DNA from: Microdochium bolleyi
Lineage: Eukaryota; Ascomycota; Sordariomycetes; Xylariales; Microdochiaceae
Assembly: GCA_001566295.1 (NCBI GenBank)
Contig: KQ964253.1
Coordinates: 1 to 64,000 of the forward strand
Direction of reading: 5' to 3'
DNA length: 64,000 nt
The notes under the pieces were generated by a model that ran no database searches, had not been told where the DNA came from, and saw only the letters and a list, made by a program, of their open reading frames with translations. Numbering within the stretch: position 1 is the stretch's first letter; each line of letters starts with the position of its first letter. The position numbers and the translations under genes are program-made. This document shows positions 30,641 to 42,684 of the stretch, one piece after another.

Positions 30641-31719
30641 TGTTTTTCCCTCTCGGCAATGTGGAGGAATCAGATGAAACTGACTTTGGGGGAAGATGAG
30701 GTGTTGCTATGGCCAAGTAGACTGTCCGTGTTGAGCTCAGGCCCGAGAACATGGATCGAAGGCTGTTATACTCCACACGAGATGGCAGCCTGCTGGATGT
30801 CAGCGGTTGCCATTGGTATGACGTAGGGACGAGCGTATGCTGCTTGGCTCCAGCGGCGACCTTGATGATCTCCGTGGCAGTGTGGAGCTACGCGGAGGCA
30901 GCTATATTTAGGACAGTGTCGGGCTGATCCAGCTCACTTCTTGATTCGGCCGAGCACACGCGGAATGTTTTGGCCGTGCCCACACCCCTGTCTCGTTGGC
31001 TCACGGTGGGATGATGATGATCTTCTTCACATTATAGTTTCTTTCCTAACGTGAGTCGATCGGCGCACCATCTTCTTCGTCGACTTCGAGGCAATGCCGA
31101 CTTCCGCCAGACCGATGGGATCGTGGTCCCTGTAACTACCGATGCATGAACCAACGGCATGTAATAGATGCCATGCGGTTAAACCTGTGCCTTTGCACAG
31201 ACTCGCACACGTCCTGTCGATCGCCTGTCACGCCTCGGAGCCGAGAAGCGTTAGGGCGACGAACGCAACTCCCTCTTGACTTGTAGGCTGAAGGATCTTC
31301 ACGCAACCTGGGATCCTCGACACATCATTACTTGATACAGCGAAGTTGCTGTATAGAGACATGTGTTTCTTAATTGGGACGTGTCGTTCGACTAGGTCCA
31401 ACGTTCACCAGCATCGCGACTAGGCTTCGCCGTAATTCGGGAGAGCATGCATGAGCACGACGGACTGGTCGGACAGACATGTCGTCACCGGCACACACGG
31501 GTTTGGAGTCTTTCTGATATGCTTGGCTGAGACTGTTGGGAAAAGAAATGTGTATAAAGACAGGCGATGGCAGCCTTCTTTATGAGCATCTGATCCATCA
31601 GCAAGCCAGCACCAACCCTCAGTCCACAACAAGCACCAGCGCCCGTTCTCGCAGCATCTTCTTGCCCAATCCAGTTGTCCATATCTTTTTTTTCAGTCCC
31701 AACCTCCTATACCAGCACC
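30641..31719. other. Intergenic region with TATA box for next gene
   Basis: No gene supported. TATAAA at 31553-31558 is about 160 bp upstream of the small secreted protein start. The stretch just before that ATG is CT-rich (TCTTTTTTTTCAGTCCC), as in fungal leaders; it also looks like a splice acceptor, so a 5'-UTR intron is possible. Confidence 0.5.
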
Positions 31720-32241
31720 ATGAAGTTCTTCGGCGTCCTCACTCAGGTCCTGTTCCTGGCTCTCCCCGTCAGCATCACCGCAGCCCCCATCGATGCTCCC
31801 AAGGACATCGACCTCGCCAAACGAGCCTGCCCGACCGTCGACACTGTCGTGACCTGGCTCATCGACTACAGCAGCGTCGGCGACAACACCGTCTTCTACA
31901 CGTCTGGTGCCGGGCAGCAAGCCGCAGCGGACCTCGCGGCCGAAGTCGGCGGCAGCTGGTTCGGATCCGCCTTTGGTAACCAGCTGACAACCTGGCTCGA
32001 CGAGTGCGACGGGCAGCAGGATGAGAACCAGCTCATCGCCGTCATGAGCGAGGCCCTGGCCAGACGATCCACGGGTGCCACCTATGTCGTGCTGGGCCAG
32101 TACCCGATCGGCACCGACAGCGTCTGGCTGCGGAACGAGTACCCGAACCTCACGGGCGTGAGCTCCATCACTGCTGTCAACGCAAGGGACTTGTCTCAGC
32201 GCCAGGGCTACACCCCTCACCAGAACCCCTGGAGCAGCTAG
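31720..32241 (+). CDS. Small secreted protein, 173 aa, unknown family
   Basis: Starts at 31720 with signal peptide MKFFGVLTQVLFLALPVSITA, followed by a short pro-part ending in the Kex2-type site DLAKR. The mature part has only two cysteines (ACPT and DEC), so one disulphide is likely. It contains the string TVFYTSGAGQQAAADLAAE and later LIAVMSEALARRSTGATYVV, then NEYPNLTG with a possible N-glycosylation site. An in-frame ATG at 31675 would place extra residues before the signal peptide. Size, secretion and pro-site fit an effector or secreted enzyme-like protein. I do not recognise the family and assign no activity. Confidence 0.8.
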   Translation: MKFFGVLTQVLFLALPVSITAAPIDAPKDIDLAKRACPTVDTVVTWLIDYSSVGDNTVFYTSGAGQQAAADLAAEVGGSWFGSAFGNQLTTWLDECDGQQDENQLIAVMSEALARRSTGATYVVLGQYPIGTDSVWLRNEYPNLTGVSSITAVNARDLSQRQGYTPHQNPWSS

Positions 32242-32666
32242 ATGCTGGATAAGGAAGATGCTGTCCACGAGAATTCCTGGTTACTGTTGCCGCCCATCAC
32301 AACGCGCGCCAGATGATGCGGATTCAACCACTGGCCCCTAAGTCTCTTGGCTTCGTCCACGTCACACAACTTTTGTATATCTTGTTCCATCTCAGGCTTT
32401 TGCACAGCAGCAGACTGTCCATGGCCCTGTCTTAGTGCTTTTATCAGTTCCCCTGCTCTCACTTACATCTATCCGCTGTATATATGCTCTCCACAAATTG
32501 TACACACTCGTTCATGCCAATACATTCATCATCCCCACTGGAAAGAGGATAAGCTGAAAGGTGCATATTGTGACCAATTATCATCCACAAGAGTGCCTAT
32601 AGAGGGGTTGACATTTATTATGAACCTGCTTGTTTATCTATGCCTCGCCCTCTCGCATTTGTCCCT
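32242..32666. other. Convergent 3' flank
   Basis: Non-coding DNA between the stops of the small secreted protein gene and the SurE-like gene; nothing else seen. Confidence 0.5.
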
Positions 32667-33616
32667 TTAGATGCAGGACAGCAGGCTGCCAATCTTGTCG
32701 ATGACGACCTGCTGCTGCGCGGCCGAGGCCGTCGACTTGTCGTTGGCATCCCCGACGCTGATGGTGACGTAGCACGTACCCTTGCGGTTGATGACGTCGA
32801 ACTCGGACGGCAGGCGGGTGCTGCCGCAGTGGTTGGCGTCGCGGGCGGAGAAAAGGCCGATGTTGATCCGGGTCAGGACGAACTTGACGTTGTCGAGGCT
32901 GGTGCAGGAGCCTTCCACGGCGGGCAGGTTGACGTTGAGGAACACGTTCTGCGGCAGGTAGGGTGCGCCCGAGGCGATGACGGCGTTGGTGAGCTTGGTG
33001 GCGATCTGGGCGTAGAAGCTGCTGCGGAGCGGCACGGGGCTGGTGTTCCAGGCCAGGACGCCCTCGGACTTGCCGGAGAAGGCAAGGGCCGGGATGCCGG
33101 CGTCCTTGGCACCGTAGACGGCGGCGCCGACGGTGCCTGAGAAGAGGTCGCCGAGCCAGGCGTTGATGCCGACGTTGGGGCCCGACACAATGAGCTCGGG
33201 GGCCTGGCCGTTCCAGATCTGCGGGCCAAAGGTGCTCAGGCCGTACTTGAGCGATGTCACGGGGAACGAGTTGACCCAGTTGAGGCGCGTGTTGGTGGCG
33301 TTGGTGCCGACCGGGCCGCTGTTGGCGGGGCAGCTGTCGTACTGGCAAGCGGTCTTGCGCGGCTCGGGCTCCTTGTCGTTGGATCCTGGTAACTGTTAGT
33401 ATCATGAACTCTTCGGTTGGAGAAGTGGACAAGCATACCCGTGCCGGACTGGTTCTCGGCAGGAGCCGAGACAACGGCATCGTGACCAGCGGCCCGGAGG
33501 GAGTCGTGCAGGCTGCGGAGGTACAGCTCGGCCCAGCCGTCGTCGTTGGTCTGCAGGATGCGAATAGCCTGGGTGCTCGAGGCTGCGAGCGCAGCGAGGG
33601 CGAGCGAGAACTTCAT
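32667..33616 (-). CDS. Secreted SurE-like phosphatase
   Basis: A 298-aa protein in two exons, 33616-33439 and 33385-32667 (53-bp GT-AG intron with CTAAC branch, phase 1). Signal peptide MKFSLALAALAASSTQA. The SurE family hallmark follows at once: IRILQTNDDGW, with the metal-binding Asp pair, then GHDAVVSAPAENQSGTG. Further family blocks are ELIVSGPNVGINAW (Asn/Gly metal loop), GTVGAAVYGAKDAGIPALAFSG and LPQNVFLNVNLPA. SurE proteins are metal-dependent 5'/3'-nucleotidases or acid phosphatases. Secreted fungal forms may scavenge phosphate from nucleotides outside the cell. A TATAAG-like element lies about 120 bp upstream on the minus strand. Confidence 0.9.
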
Positions 33617-34977
33617 CGTGGCTTCGGGGGGCACAAAGAGCACGTGCGGACGGTCGGGACTTGGAGATGGAGCAACAGCTGAATGGTGAAGCCTGTCCGA
33701 GTCAAAAATGGCTATCCGACGAGGCGATCTGCGGCAGCTTATATCCTGTCCCAGTGTTTCTGCCGATCCGTTTCGAGCCGCACGAAGCTGGCGTGTTTTG
33801 ACATGTGCTCGTCGCCTGCGGTGGAGGAGAGCAATGTCTATTATGCTCAATGTAACCCGAGGTCACCGCCGAGCCCTGGAAGCGCCAGCTGTGCCCTGGT
33901 ACAACGCCCCTGGCGAACCTTACCTTAAAGTGAAGATGCTGGGGTATCCCCCCTGTCGATCCCGGCACCTGCTGCAACGAGCAGTTGCTCCGGGCACAAT
34001 GGTCCCATCAGGCGCTGTGAGTGGCTGCTTTGTGGCTGCTGCATTGACGATGGCCTGTGGTGCTCACGGGGACCTTTGGCGAATGGCACAAGCACCCTCG
34101 TCCTCGTGCGGTGATCGACGCGGGGCGGAGTGCTTCAGACTTGGGGTCGTGCTCGGTCACGCATTGAGGGCTTTTCGCATGCTCCTGTTTACGCGAGGCC
34201 GCCCATTCGCTTACATAAAGGAAATACGTCTGTCCACTTGGCGAAACGTTATTGAACTTTCACATGTGTGTGATTGTTGCTCAGTATGTTGTATGTTTAG
34301 TAGACATCAGAGGCCGTAGCGACACGGAAAGGGTGACCCGCTTCAATGCCTGGTGAGAACATAATCAAGTATGCAGACTGCGCAAGAGATACAGCGCGAT
34401 CTTCCTGGGAATGTAAGGCAAACAAAACCCCGCACAAGAGCCTTGTGCTATTGCCGGGCTCGAAGTGCGGGAGTCCAACGCGGAGAAGGTCGAGAACCAC
34501 CACACATTGGAACGTCGTGGGTGCAAAGCCCCGTCCCCACGTTCCCCTTTCCCTCTTCAGCTGGATCATGTGCCTCGGTCACAAGCCGATTGAGAAGAAG
34601 CACAACATATGAAGTGATTTTTCGCCTCTCTTGGTCCAATGATGAAGGAGTAGGAATGGCACGCCACCGCTAAAAGAGGTGCAGAGTGTTTTGGGACGAC
34701 CTTACACATTCCACCACAAATTAAACAATGGAATAAATAACTAAGCAAGCGCATTTACCAGCCCGTACGCAACTGGAAAGTGCATCAACTGATAGTAAGA
34801 TGCTCGTCATCACACAGGCAGACCTCGGGCCACCTCATCGGAATACGCCAGTGCCTGCTGCCTGCCGCGATGCGGGACCCATACTGCTGAAAACCCCATC
34901 AAGCAGCCAGTGTCGCCACACTGGACAGCACACACCCACCACCATATCACGCCCGCCGAATAGAAGACAGGCGCGCC
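33617..34977. other. Divergent intergenic region
   Basis: A 1.36-kb promoter region shared by the SurE-like gene (minus) and the TAP-type hydrolase gene (plus). No extra gene or repeat supported. Confidence 0.45.
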
Positions 34978-36877
34978 ATGAAGGTCACGTATGCGACGAA
35001 ACTGTGCCTGACAGCCAGCCTCGGCACCACCGCAGCAGCCACAGCCTGGCCCGTCGACGACTTTGACTGGAACTCCCTGACACCGTCGAGCACCCTCGAC
35101 TTCACCCCGTGCTACAACGACACGCACAGATGTGCGAAACTCCAGGTCCCCCTGGACTGGCTCGATGCGTCCAACGACGCCCTCAGCCCCGTGACCCTCG
35201 CCATCGTCACCAAACCCGCCGCTGTGGCCCGCTCCGACCCGTCCTTCGGGGGCACCATCATCACCAACCCCGGCGGGCCGGGAGCCTCCGGCGTCGGCTT
35301 CATCCTCAGCGGCTTCGGAGAGAAGCTCCAGCGAAAGGCCGACAGCGCCAGCAAGAAATACGAGATCTTGTCCTTTGACCCCAGGGGTGTTGGCCTCAGC
35401 ACCCCGGCCGCGGACTGCCACCATGGGGATGAGTTTGCGCGGGGTGTCTGGAAGCTCGAGAATCGTGCCATCGGCCCCGTGGACGGCAGCTACGCGGCGG
35501 CAGCCCAAAAATCCGCGCGGGCCGCTGCGTTCGGGCAGCTGTGCGACGGCACTGCTGGCGAGCACGGGATCCAGCGGTTTATGTCGTCGGCGAGCGTGGC
35601 CAGAGACATGGTCAGGATCGTGGACGAGCTGGATAAGCTTCTAAAGGAGTCCGACAATGTTAACAAGGAGGACGAGAGGGCCGAGCTGCGCCGCGAGGTC
35701 CCAAAGCCAGCGAGGATCTTGTACTGGGGCTTCAGCTACGGGTCAGCTCTTGGGCAGTACTTTGCGTCTATGTTCCCGGGCAGAGTCGGCCGCATGATCC
35801 TGGAGGGCATCGTGGACATCGAGGACTATTCAAAGTCGGTTCGTACACGAAGTCACACAAAACACAGGTTCTCAGAAGTAGCAATTTGTACTGACGCATG
35901 TCTTTTTTGTACAGCACTGGCTCAAGTGCCTCGCCGACACGCAGGAGACACTCGCCCACCTCTGGACTTCCTGCTTCCACGCCCAGTCCAGGTGCGCACT
36001 ATACAACCACGATGACAGGAGCCCGCAAGACATCGAAGCCCGCTTCCGAGACTTGCTCGCCCAGCTGGACCGCGAGCCCGCTCCGTTCGTCACAGATAGC
36101 TACACCATCACCGCCATCACAAAGCAGGACGTCCTCGGCGTCGTCTTTCAGGCCCTCTACCAGCCCCTGGAGACATTCCCAGCCATCGCCACCGTCCTCA
36201 ACGCGAGCATGCACGGGGACCACGCCAGGCTGTACTCCATGCTCAGCCTCTCCAGCCGCGACGCCGCCTGCACGCAGGATGAGCACCCGGCGGCATCGAA
36301 CCCGAACGCCCTCATGCGCGACGCCTGGGTCGCCATCATGTGCGGCGACGGCGTCTCCCGCGCGGACATCAGCATCCCGGAGATCGTCAATTATATCAAC
36401 AGGCTGACGGCCGACTCGCCCGACTTCGGCGCCGACTGGGCCCGGCACGTGTACGAGTGTCGCGGCTGGACGGCGCGGCCGGGGGATCGTTATGACGGGC
36501 CGTGGGGTATCCGGGATTCTTCTTCCCTCCCTTCTTCTGCAAGTGCCGAGGACGACGGACCCTCGGCGCCGATATTGTTCATGACGTCCCACGCCGACCC
36601 TGTGACACCACGCGAGAATGCCTTCGCCGCGGCCGAAACCTACTCCGGGTCCCGCGTGCTGGTGCAGAACAACGTCGGGCACTGTGTTTCGGACTGGCCG
36701 AGCCGGTGCACCGAGGGGCATGTCAAGCGATATCTGGACACGGGAGAGCTGCCGCCCGAGGGGACTGTGTGCGAACCGGACTGCAAGCCGTTTGAGGCGT
36801 GTCCGGAGCGTGATGGTGTGTTTGTGGCGAGGACGGGAGGTTGGAGACTGAACGGGCCGCTGGCTATCTTTCACTGA
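34978..36877 (+). CDS. Secreted TAP-type alpha/beta hydrolase
   Basis: A 607-aa protein in two exons, 34978-35838 and 35915-36877 (76-bp GT-AG intron, phase 0). An N-terminal signal-like segment (TKLCLTASLGTTAAATA) precedes the core. The oxyanion loop region reads IITNPGGPGASG, then FDPRGVGLS, and the nucleophile elbow is WGFSYGSALG with Ser253. After a lid region the acid Asp515 lies in TSHADPVTP and the base His543 in NNVGHCVSDWP. This order matches the TAP-like C-terminal hydrolases and tripeptidyl/proline-type peptidases known from Streptomyces and fungi. The likely role is release of short peptides from N-termini outside the cell. The end is Cys-rich (CEPDCKPFEAC). Confidence 0.9.
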
Positions 36878-37039
36878 AGAAACTATGCATCGTCCATACG
36901 AGCAAACGATTTCGAAAGGAATATTGCGTGTTTATTGTATGTACTGTGACCACCGGAGTAGTCGTGAATGAGGCAGGTTAATATGTATGGGAACGAAGCC
37001 TACTCAACCCATGGGGCTCTTCCATCACGACCCAAATCC

Positions 37040-37570
37040 TCACATCCCATCCCTGATCATCGCATTAACGAGCTGCACGTGCCGGTTCGCATTCGTCTCG
37101 CTCCACTCGTTGTCGTAGTTGAGCCCGTACGGCCAGATGTGGCTCCCGCCACAGTTGATCTTGGCGCCGGCACCGTCCCAGCTCTGCAGCAGTGCCGTAG
37201 CCTGGGGCCAGTTGTTGGCCGCGCACCGGTTGTTGAACGCGGCCGTCTGGCCGATGCCCAGGGTGTGCGAGATCTCGTGCATTGCGGTGCGCTCGGTCAT
37301 GTACGAGCGGTTGCTGCCGAAGCGCAGGTCACCGTTGTAGTTGGCCTCGGCGGTGGGCACGCCGGGCGTGTAGTAGACCCGGATCGTCTTGGACGCGGTG
37401 CCGAGGCGGTCGTAGCGGGCGACAGCGGCGCGCATGGCGTTCTCGATGCGGCCGTACGCCTCGGACTGGTCGGCGGAGGGGTTGCTGACTTTCTGTAGCG
37501 ACCAAGAGAGGCGGGCGGAGGCGCCAGAGGCGCAGGCCAGGGCAGCCACGACGAGGGAGGAGACGCGCAT
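37040..37570 (-). CDS. Secreted HExxH metalloprotease-like protein
   Basis: A 176-aa single-exon protein. The start at 37570 gives signal peptide MRVSSLVVAALACASGASA; the in-frame ATG at 37741 lies too far upstream. The zinc-binding motif HEISHTLGIGQ sits in the middle (MTERTAMHEISHTLG). In metzincins the motif runs HExxHxxGxxH/D; here the eleventh position is Gln, so the third ligand must come from elsewhere, possibly one of the His residues near GSHIWPYG or NRHVQLVN. A single pair of cysteines (NNRCAANN and INCGG) is present. Its small size and secretion suggest a stand-alone zinc peptidase-like domain. The family is seen as a hypothetical secreted protein; proteolysis is unproven. Confidence 0.8.
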   Translation of the reverse strand: MRVSSLVVAALACASGASARLSWSLQKVSNPSADQSEAYGRIENAMRAAVARYDRLGTASKTIRVYYTPGVPTAEANYNGDLRFGSNRSYMTERTAMHEISHTLGIGQTAAFNNRCAANNWPQATALLQSWDGAGAKINCGGSHIWPYGLNYDNEWSETNANRHVQLVNAMIRDGM

Positions 37571-38270
37571 GGTGTGAATATTGTATTTGTGTAGGTCGTG
37601 TGAGATATGGGCCCGGGTGCTGTGCCCGAGAAACAACGTAAGATCATGGCAGACGGGCGACTTAAATAGTCCTCGAGGGCGTGAGTCCACGTCCGGATCG
37701 ACGCTGTCGCCCATGACATACTCCAAAATGCCAAGCATCATCCATCAGTGCAATATAGAGCAAGGGGGGCCGGCATTCAGCGGCAATGCCACTCGATCAA
37801 TAACGAGTCCCTCAAGTATGCAGCACCTGCGCTATCTGCCGCGGACAACTATGCCCGCCAATCGTGGGATTGTTTTGCGGAAGATCCCTGCCCGTGGCAG
37901 TCGGTTTTCCGACGGCGGCGTGCATCCATATCTACTCCAGACAAGGGTCCTTGCGCTCGGTACCACGTCGGCGGGCCTTGGCTGCCGGAAAGGGCACGGA
38001 GCTTGCCATAGGTGCAGAAAGACGCTCGGCAGCAGGTGACTATCTGATAGGCCACTCTATAGCAACTTATAGCGGCCTCGGGATTTGCCGCACCAATGGA
38101 GGACCCGGTCGTATATGCTCAGGGCATGATGTGGTGGAGGACTGATCGCCACGACCATGACCGTGATGGTCCACCACCCTGGACTGGTGACCCCTCCCAT
38201 AAGGCAGGTGGTATCTACTGTTGGAGTTGACTGAGATAGATTCATGCCTCGGTCAGCACATACTGCCAAC
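37571..38270. other. Gap between HExxH gene and regulator gene
   Basis: Promoter of the HExxH gene (a TTAAATA element near 37665) and 3' flank of the Zn2Cys6 gene. No other gene seen. Confidence 0.45.
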
Positions 38271-40954
38271 CTACTGCGGCCCTCGCTCCCCAAAGTCCAT
38301 CTCAGAGGCGTCCTGGGCCATAGAGCCCGGCACAAATGGGAAGTGCACTTCTGGCTCGAAGAGATGCGTGCCCATGTCGCTGTACGCGTCATACACGGGG
38401 AACTGCATGATATCCTGCATGGAATCTTCGTCCAGAGGCGACGGGAAGTGGCCAGTCGTGGCGGCGGAGCTCAACGGTACAGGCACTGGGTACGCGAAGG
38501 GGTCTTCCTGTGGGAAGATGAGGCCGTGGTTGCGCATCTGGGGGATGTCCTGCCGTAAGCTCGGCGCAGCCAAAGGAGGTTGTGTCTGCTGCGGGAAGCC
38601 CCGTTCATGCGACACCATAGGCGTGTTCGGGATGCTTGACCAGTCATTCGCTGCCTCATATGAGGTAGTTGGTGGAGGCTGGCCAAGGAAGTCGCCCGTG
38701 CGGTTCCGTCGTGACTCCGGCTGTTCATGAAGCCACTGATCCACGTCAGCCGAATTGGCAGGCGAAGCGTGTAGGGACATGCGACTGGGCAGTTGTTTAA
38801 ACAATGCCTGTAGCCCGTAGTTAGCGTATGTTGCGCGAAGGCAGCAAGGATCGGCACAGTCAGGTGACTCACATTAAGAGCAGCCGTGATTCGATCGGCT
38901 GCTAGACTCTTCTGCGTAAAGCTTGAGATGCTGTCCTTGCCCAGCTGGGCATCGGATAGAATGGCCGGCAGAGCTGGGGCTTGTGGATTATTCAAGATGT
39001 AGATGACGAGGCAGAGCACGGCTGTGAATTGTGTGTAGGTATTGAACCAGTATGGTCCGATCAAGGCGGCGCGTTTCTTGATCTCCAGGCCGATGTGGAC
39101 AATGTTGCGGCAGACATGGATGCCAGCCGCTGCGAGAGCATAGACGCGGTTGTCGACAGCAGGCTGCCCCGGTGACTGCCGCGGGTTGTGGTGCAAGAAC
39201 GGGCGATAAAGCATCATCTGTACATGCGCGAAAGCGAAACGGAGAAGTATCTTGATTCTGTTGACCGGGATGGTTAGTCAGCCTGATTTCGGAACCTAGT
39301 AGGACTGGCAGTCAGCATAGATTCTACCGGACTTGACGTACCTCTCCCGCTGATCGTCATCCTCCTGGCCCGGGTGCCAGCTAGGCGGCAGCTGGCGCTG
39401 CCATTCGTGCAGCTCATTTTCGATTTCCCGAATGCGCGCGTAGTTGATGCTATAGGTAGGATTGTCCGCCTCGGTCGCGGCGCTCTGGGACGGGTACACA
39501 TGCTCGAGAATCTGCGCGAGGATCTTCATGAGCCTGGTATGAGCGTTGAAAGCCTCGAAGACGGACGACGACCCAGGCGGCGGACGGGCGATGCCCTTGT
39601 TCGTGATGAACTCGTCATCGACCTCGGTCGGCAGCTGCTGATCAATGTCCTTGTCCTGCAGCAAAATGGGCAGACCAAGCGTTGTGGACAGGTAGATATC
39701 CATCTGCCGAATGGTGTAGAATATGCGGCGCCGGGTCTCGGTCTCTATGGGAGTCAGCGACCCTGGCGGCAGGTTCCTGTGCAAGCCCATGCGGAGGGCT
39801 GAACGCAGCGCGACTCCGACCAGGGTGTAGCAGCCGCCGAGATTCCCGGTCGCTTGCAGGAATTGGATGATGAAGACGATGGCCTGCAGCGTCATGATGT
39901 TGCGACACTCGTGGAAATCCTGGAGAAACATGCGTGCCGAGATGTAGTACTTGTACCCCTGCTCCATGCCCTCCTCGTAGTGGTCCGGATTGGTCGGGTC
40001 GTTCTCGTCAATGTCGTACATGGCACCGAGAGCGACGACGGAAAAGAGCAAGCCGACGAACCTGCGCTCTGTTGTCGTGTAGATGGACGGGCGGGACTGG
40101 TAGAGCTTGTCGAACATGTCGAAGAAGGAGGGGACGTGGACGGTGCGGAGCAGGCAGGAGCCGCAGTCGAAAGCATACTGGCACAGAGTCCGGGCGGTCT
40201 CACGGTCGGGCAGGCGCGAGTGATCGTACGTAGTCTGCCAGGGCACGCCTGTCAGGGCTGGCGTCCAAGCGATGGAGGGCAGTGAGGCATGGGGCAAAAA
40301 GGGGATGCGCGAGTCGTAGCGGGTCAGCTCGGGTAGCTCCTGGGTGATGCGGCTGAGGAAGGCGGCGCTGGACGAGAGACCGTAGAAGTCGGATTCGCCA
40401 TCGTCGACGAGGTTGAGCTGGGCAAAGTCCTGGAAGAGGGAGATGTTGCGGGCATCGTCGGCTGGCTTGTCGGCGGATGGGGGCGAGGACGGGTCGCTGC
40501 CGGGCGTGACGGCCACCGAGGCACGGCCGGATGACACGGACGGAGCAGCCGCCGCGGGCCCGGACCCGGGTCCAGGTCCCGGTGCAGTTCCGTCGGAGGC
40601 AGGAGCCGAGAGAGGCGGCGCGGCCGGGTGACGGAGCAGGCGGGCGAGCAGAGACTCGGCGGCCTGGAGCTTGTGCTGGAGGGCCTGGAGCTGGGAGTGG
40701 TGGGCAAGGTCGTCGCGGCGGGGCAGGGCCGTGTAGGTGCAGGGCGACGAGAACTCGGCACAGCCAGAGCAGGGGTTGTTGCCGTCGCACTTGATCTTGC
40801 GGCGCCGGCAGTCGTCGCAAGCCTTGCCGATGCGGCGGCGGCGCCGGGCCGCGGCGGCTGCGGAGGCGGACGAGGCGGACGAGGCCGGAGTGTCGGCTGC
40901 AGCGGTGTCCGGTGGCTGGGCGGGCGTCGCGGTGGCCGACGATGGTGGTGGCAT
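38271..40954 (-). CDS. Zn2Cys6 fungal-specific transcription factor
   Basis: An 844-aa nuclear regulator in three exons: 40954-39342, 39257-38873 and 38807-38271 (introns 84 and 65 bp, GT-AG). The binuclear zinc cluster spans Cys46 to Cys72 with spacing CX2CX6CX5CX2CX6C (CDDCRRRKIKCDG). It is preceded by a basic RRRRR patch and followed by a coiled-coil-like HSQLQALQHKLQAAESLL. The middle homology region contains CLLRTVHVPSFFDMFD and RSALRMGLHRNLPPGS, then ETRRRIFYTIRQMDIYLS, matching the fungal-specific TF domain. The C-terminus is Pro/Gln-rich and probably disordered. It is the only regulator in the window and lies 3-15 kb from GH5, GH10 and GH43 genes, which makes a role in polysaccharide use plausible but unproven. 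Confidence 0.93.
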
Positions 40955-41989
40955 GGCGACGGCGGACTAGAGACAGAGGGGCAGGGAGTGGTGGTCCGTC
41001 AGAGGGGTGCCATGGCTCGGAGGGGATGCCGCGTGCTGGCGTTGGCCGGGGCCGTGGAACGGGAGCTGGTCCGCAACCCTGGGGTGCGACTCGTCGGGTG
41101 ATGTACAGAGTGTGATAGGCGCGAGACAGGCAGGAACAGGAACAGGACCGGACAAGGCTTGTGGTGTTGCATTCCGAAGCTTTTCCCTCGCGGCAGGTGC
41201 AATCGCGGGCAGAGGCAGAATCTGGGCAGGAGCGGCTTAGGAAAGCCCCGCCCTTTTCTGTACACTGGCCAATCACATGGCCTACAGCCGGAACCACGGA
41301 TGTCGTTGCTTCTGCCTCCGCCTAGTCACAGCCAACAACTTCTCCCTGTGGGAATTCCGCTTACGCAGTCGACCTCCTCGAGCGCCACACTGGACGTCTC
41401 GGAGAGATACAAATATATGCCGGGGATGAGGGCTAGGGTCTGGGCGTAAAGACCAGGTATCTCTTCCAAAATATCATCCAGAATCCTCCCTCCGGCAAGT
41501 ACGAAAACAAGCCCCAAATGGCCAGGATCGACCCGCAAAAGAGCACGATTATCTGGACAAGCAAAAGCAACCATGGGTGATGAAGATGCGCCAGATCTGC
41601 CCGAAAATGTGCAAGACATGCACGCTCTCTTGCTCGCGCTTTCCAGTCACGGGCTCATCCTCGTCGAGGTCGATCGGGTCTGGAAAACAGGCGAAGTCCC
41701 CGGAGGAGTCTGCGGCGTGCTGTTGACTGACACGGATGGCGTCCCAGTCGCAGGCTGGTAGCCAATCGTGATGGTGTTAGTGACAGGTGCTGTGATCGCT
41801 ACTGAGCCTCGATAATCGATGGGAGACCACCATGTGAGGAAGGACTGATACGAATGTTGCGGAACACCTCGCCGTATGGACTCACTGGTGACTCGCGCAG
41901 GTCATCGTCTTCCACCGGATCTCCAGTGAAGATTACGTGCATTCTGCCAGCGGTGGAACCAACCGAGCCCCTGGTCCTGCAGCTTCTTC
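40955..41989. other. Regulator promoter and undefined flank
   Basis: Upstream of the Zn2Cys6 gene. A short plus-strand frame (41573-41761) and a minus-strand frame (41326-41619) are open, but neither shows convincing family features. The minus strand may hold decayed 3' sequence of the neighbouring pseudogene. Confidence 0.4.
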
Positions 41990-42684
41990 TTTCTTTTCGC
42001 CAGTTGACCCATCTGCAGCATGAAGATGAGGACCGCGTCGCTGTAGAACTGTGTATCGTTTCCACGGAGGCAAAGTTGCCAGCCCTATTGACAATTGCTG
42101 TGCACCTTTATTGGGTCATGGTATTCGACCCGACTGCGCGAGTACTCCTTGGCGCTGTCACTGATGTTGTAGACTTCACAGAACGCCTCGAGCAGGGCGA
42201 ACTGTGTCTGGTGTGACCGAGTGACGTCGTCTCCGGTCATCTAAGGACGGTAGTCCTTGTGTTGTCCGTGGTCGTCCGAGTTGATGATTATTGTGCGATT
42301 TTCCAAAGTGAACGGCAAGTTCTGGGAAATTCTTGTTGCGTGGTTTGGAGTCTGCTGCCAGACCGGCAGGCGTGCGGTGTCCCACACGAATATCTCCGTG
42401 AAGAAGATGGGCTCTCCGAACTCGCGCTCGGCCATCATCACGAGTTCGGCGGAGGCCAAGGTGAAGCTGCCTGACCAAATGACGTTGGCTGTGCTCTCTG
42501 GGGTTGTCGCACGGACGGGTCTTCGAGGCTTTGTGACGGTGCCGTGATGAGCGGCCTGGAGGATGCAGCATGCCTCGACCCGCAGGGAAAGAGGCTCTTC
42601 ATCCAGTGACTGGATGAAGTCCCAACCCCGGGACCTGCTGGCTGACAGGCCTGTGAGCTTGGGGTGATGAACCGTGATGCTCAT
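41990..42684 (-). pseudogene. Decayed copy of unrecognised gene family
   Basis: This minus-strand frame lines up with the gene at 46.6-47.9 kb. Shared blocks are SAELVMMAEREFGEPIFF against AAELITHAERVLGQRLAF, then IIINSDDHGQHKDYRP against VMINRDDHAHSKSARP, followed by MTGDDV against MTGADV. The start at 42684 (MSITVHHPK) matches the internal MSSVHDML of the other copy. Two TAG stops at 42241-42243 and 42085-42087 interrupt one otherwise continuous frame, so the copy is not functional unless stops are read through. After the second stop similarity continues weakly (QFYSDAVLIF against TFFNVVLYW). No function is known. Confidence 0.7.
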
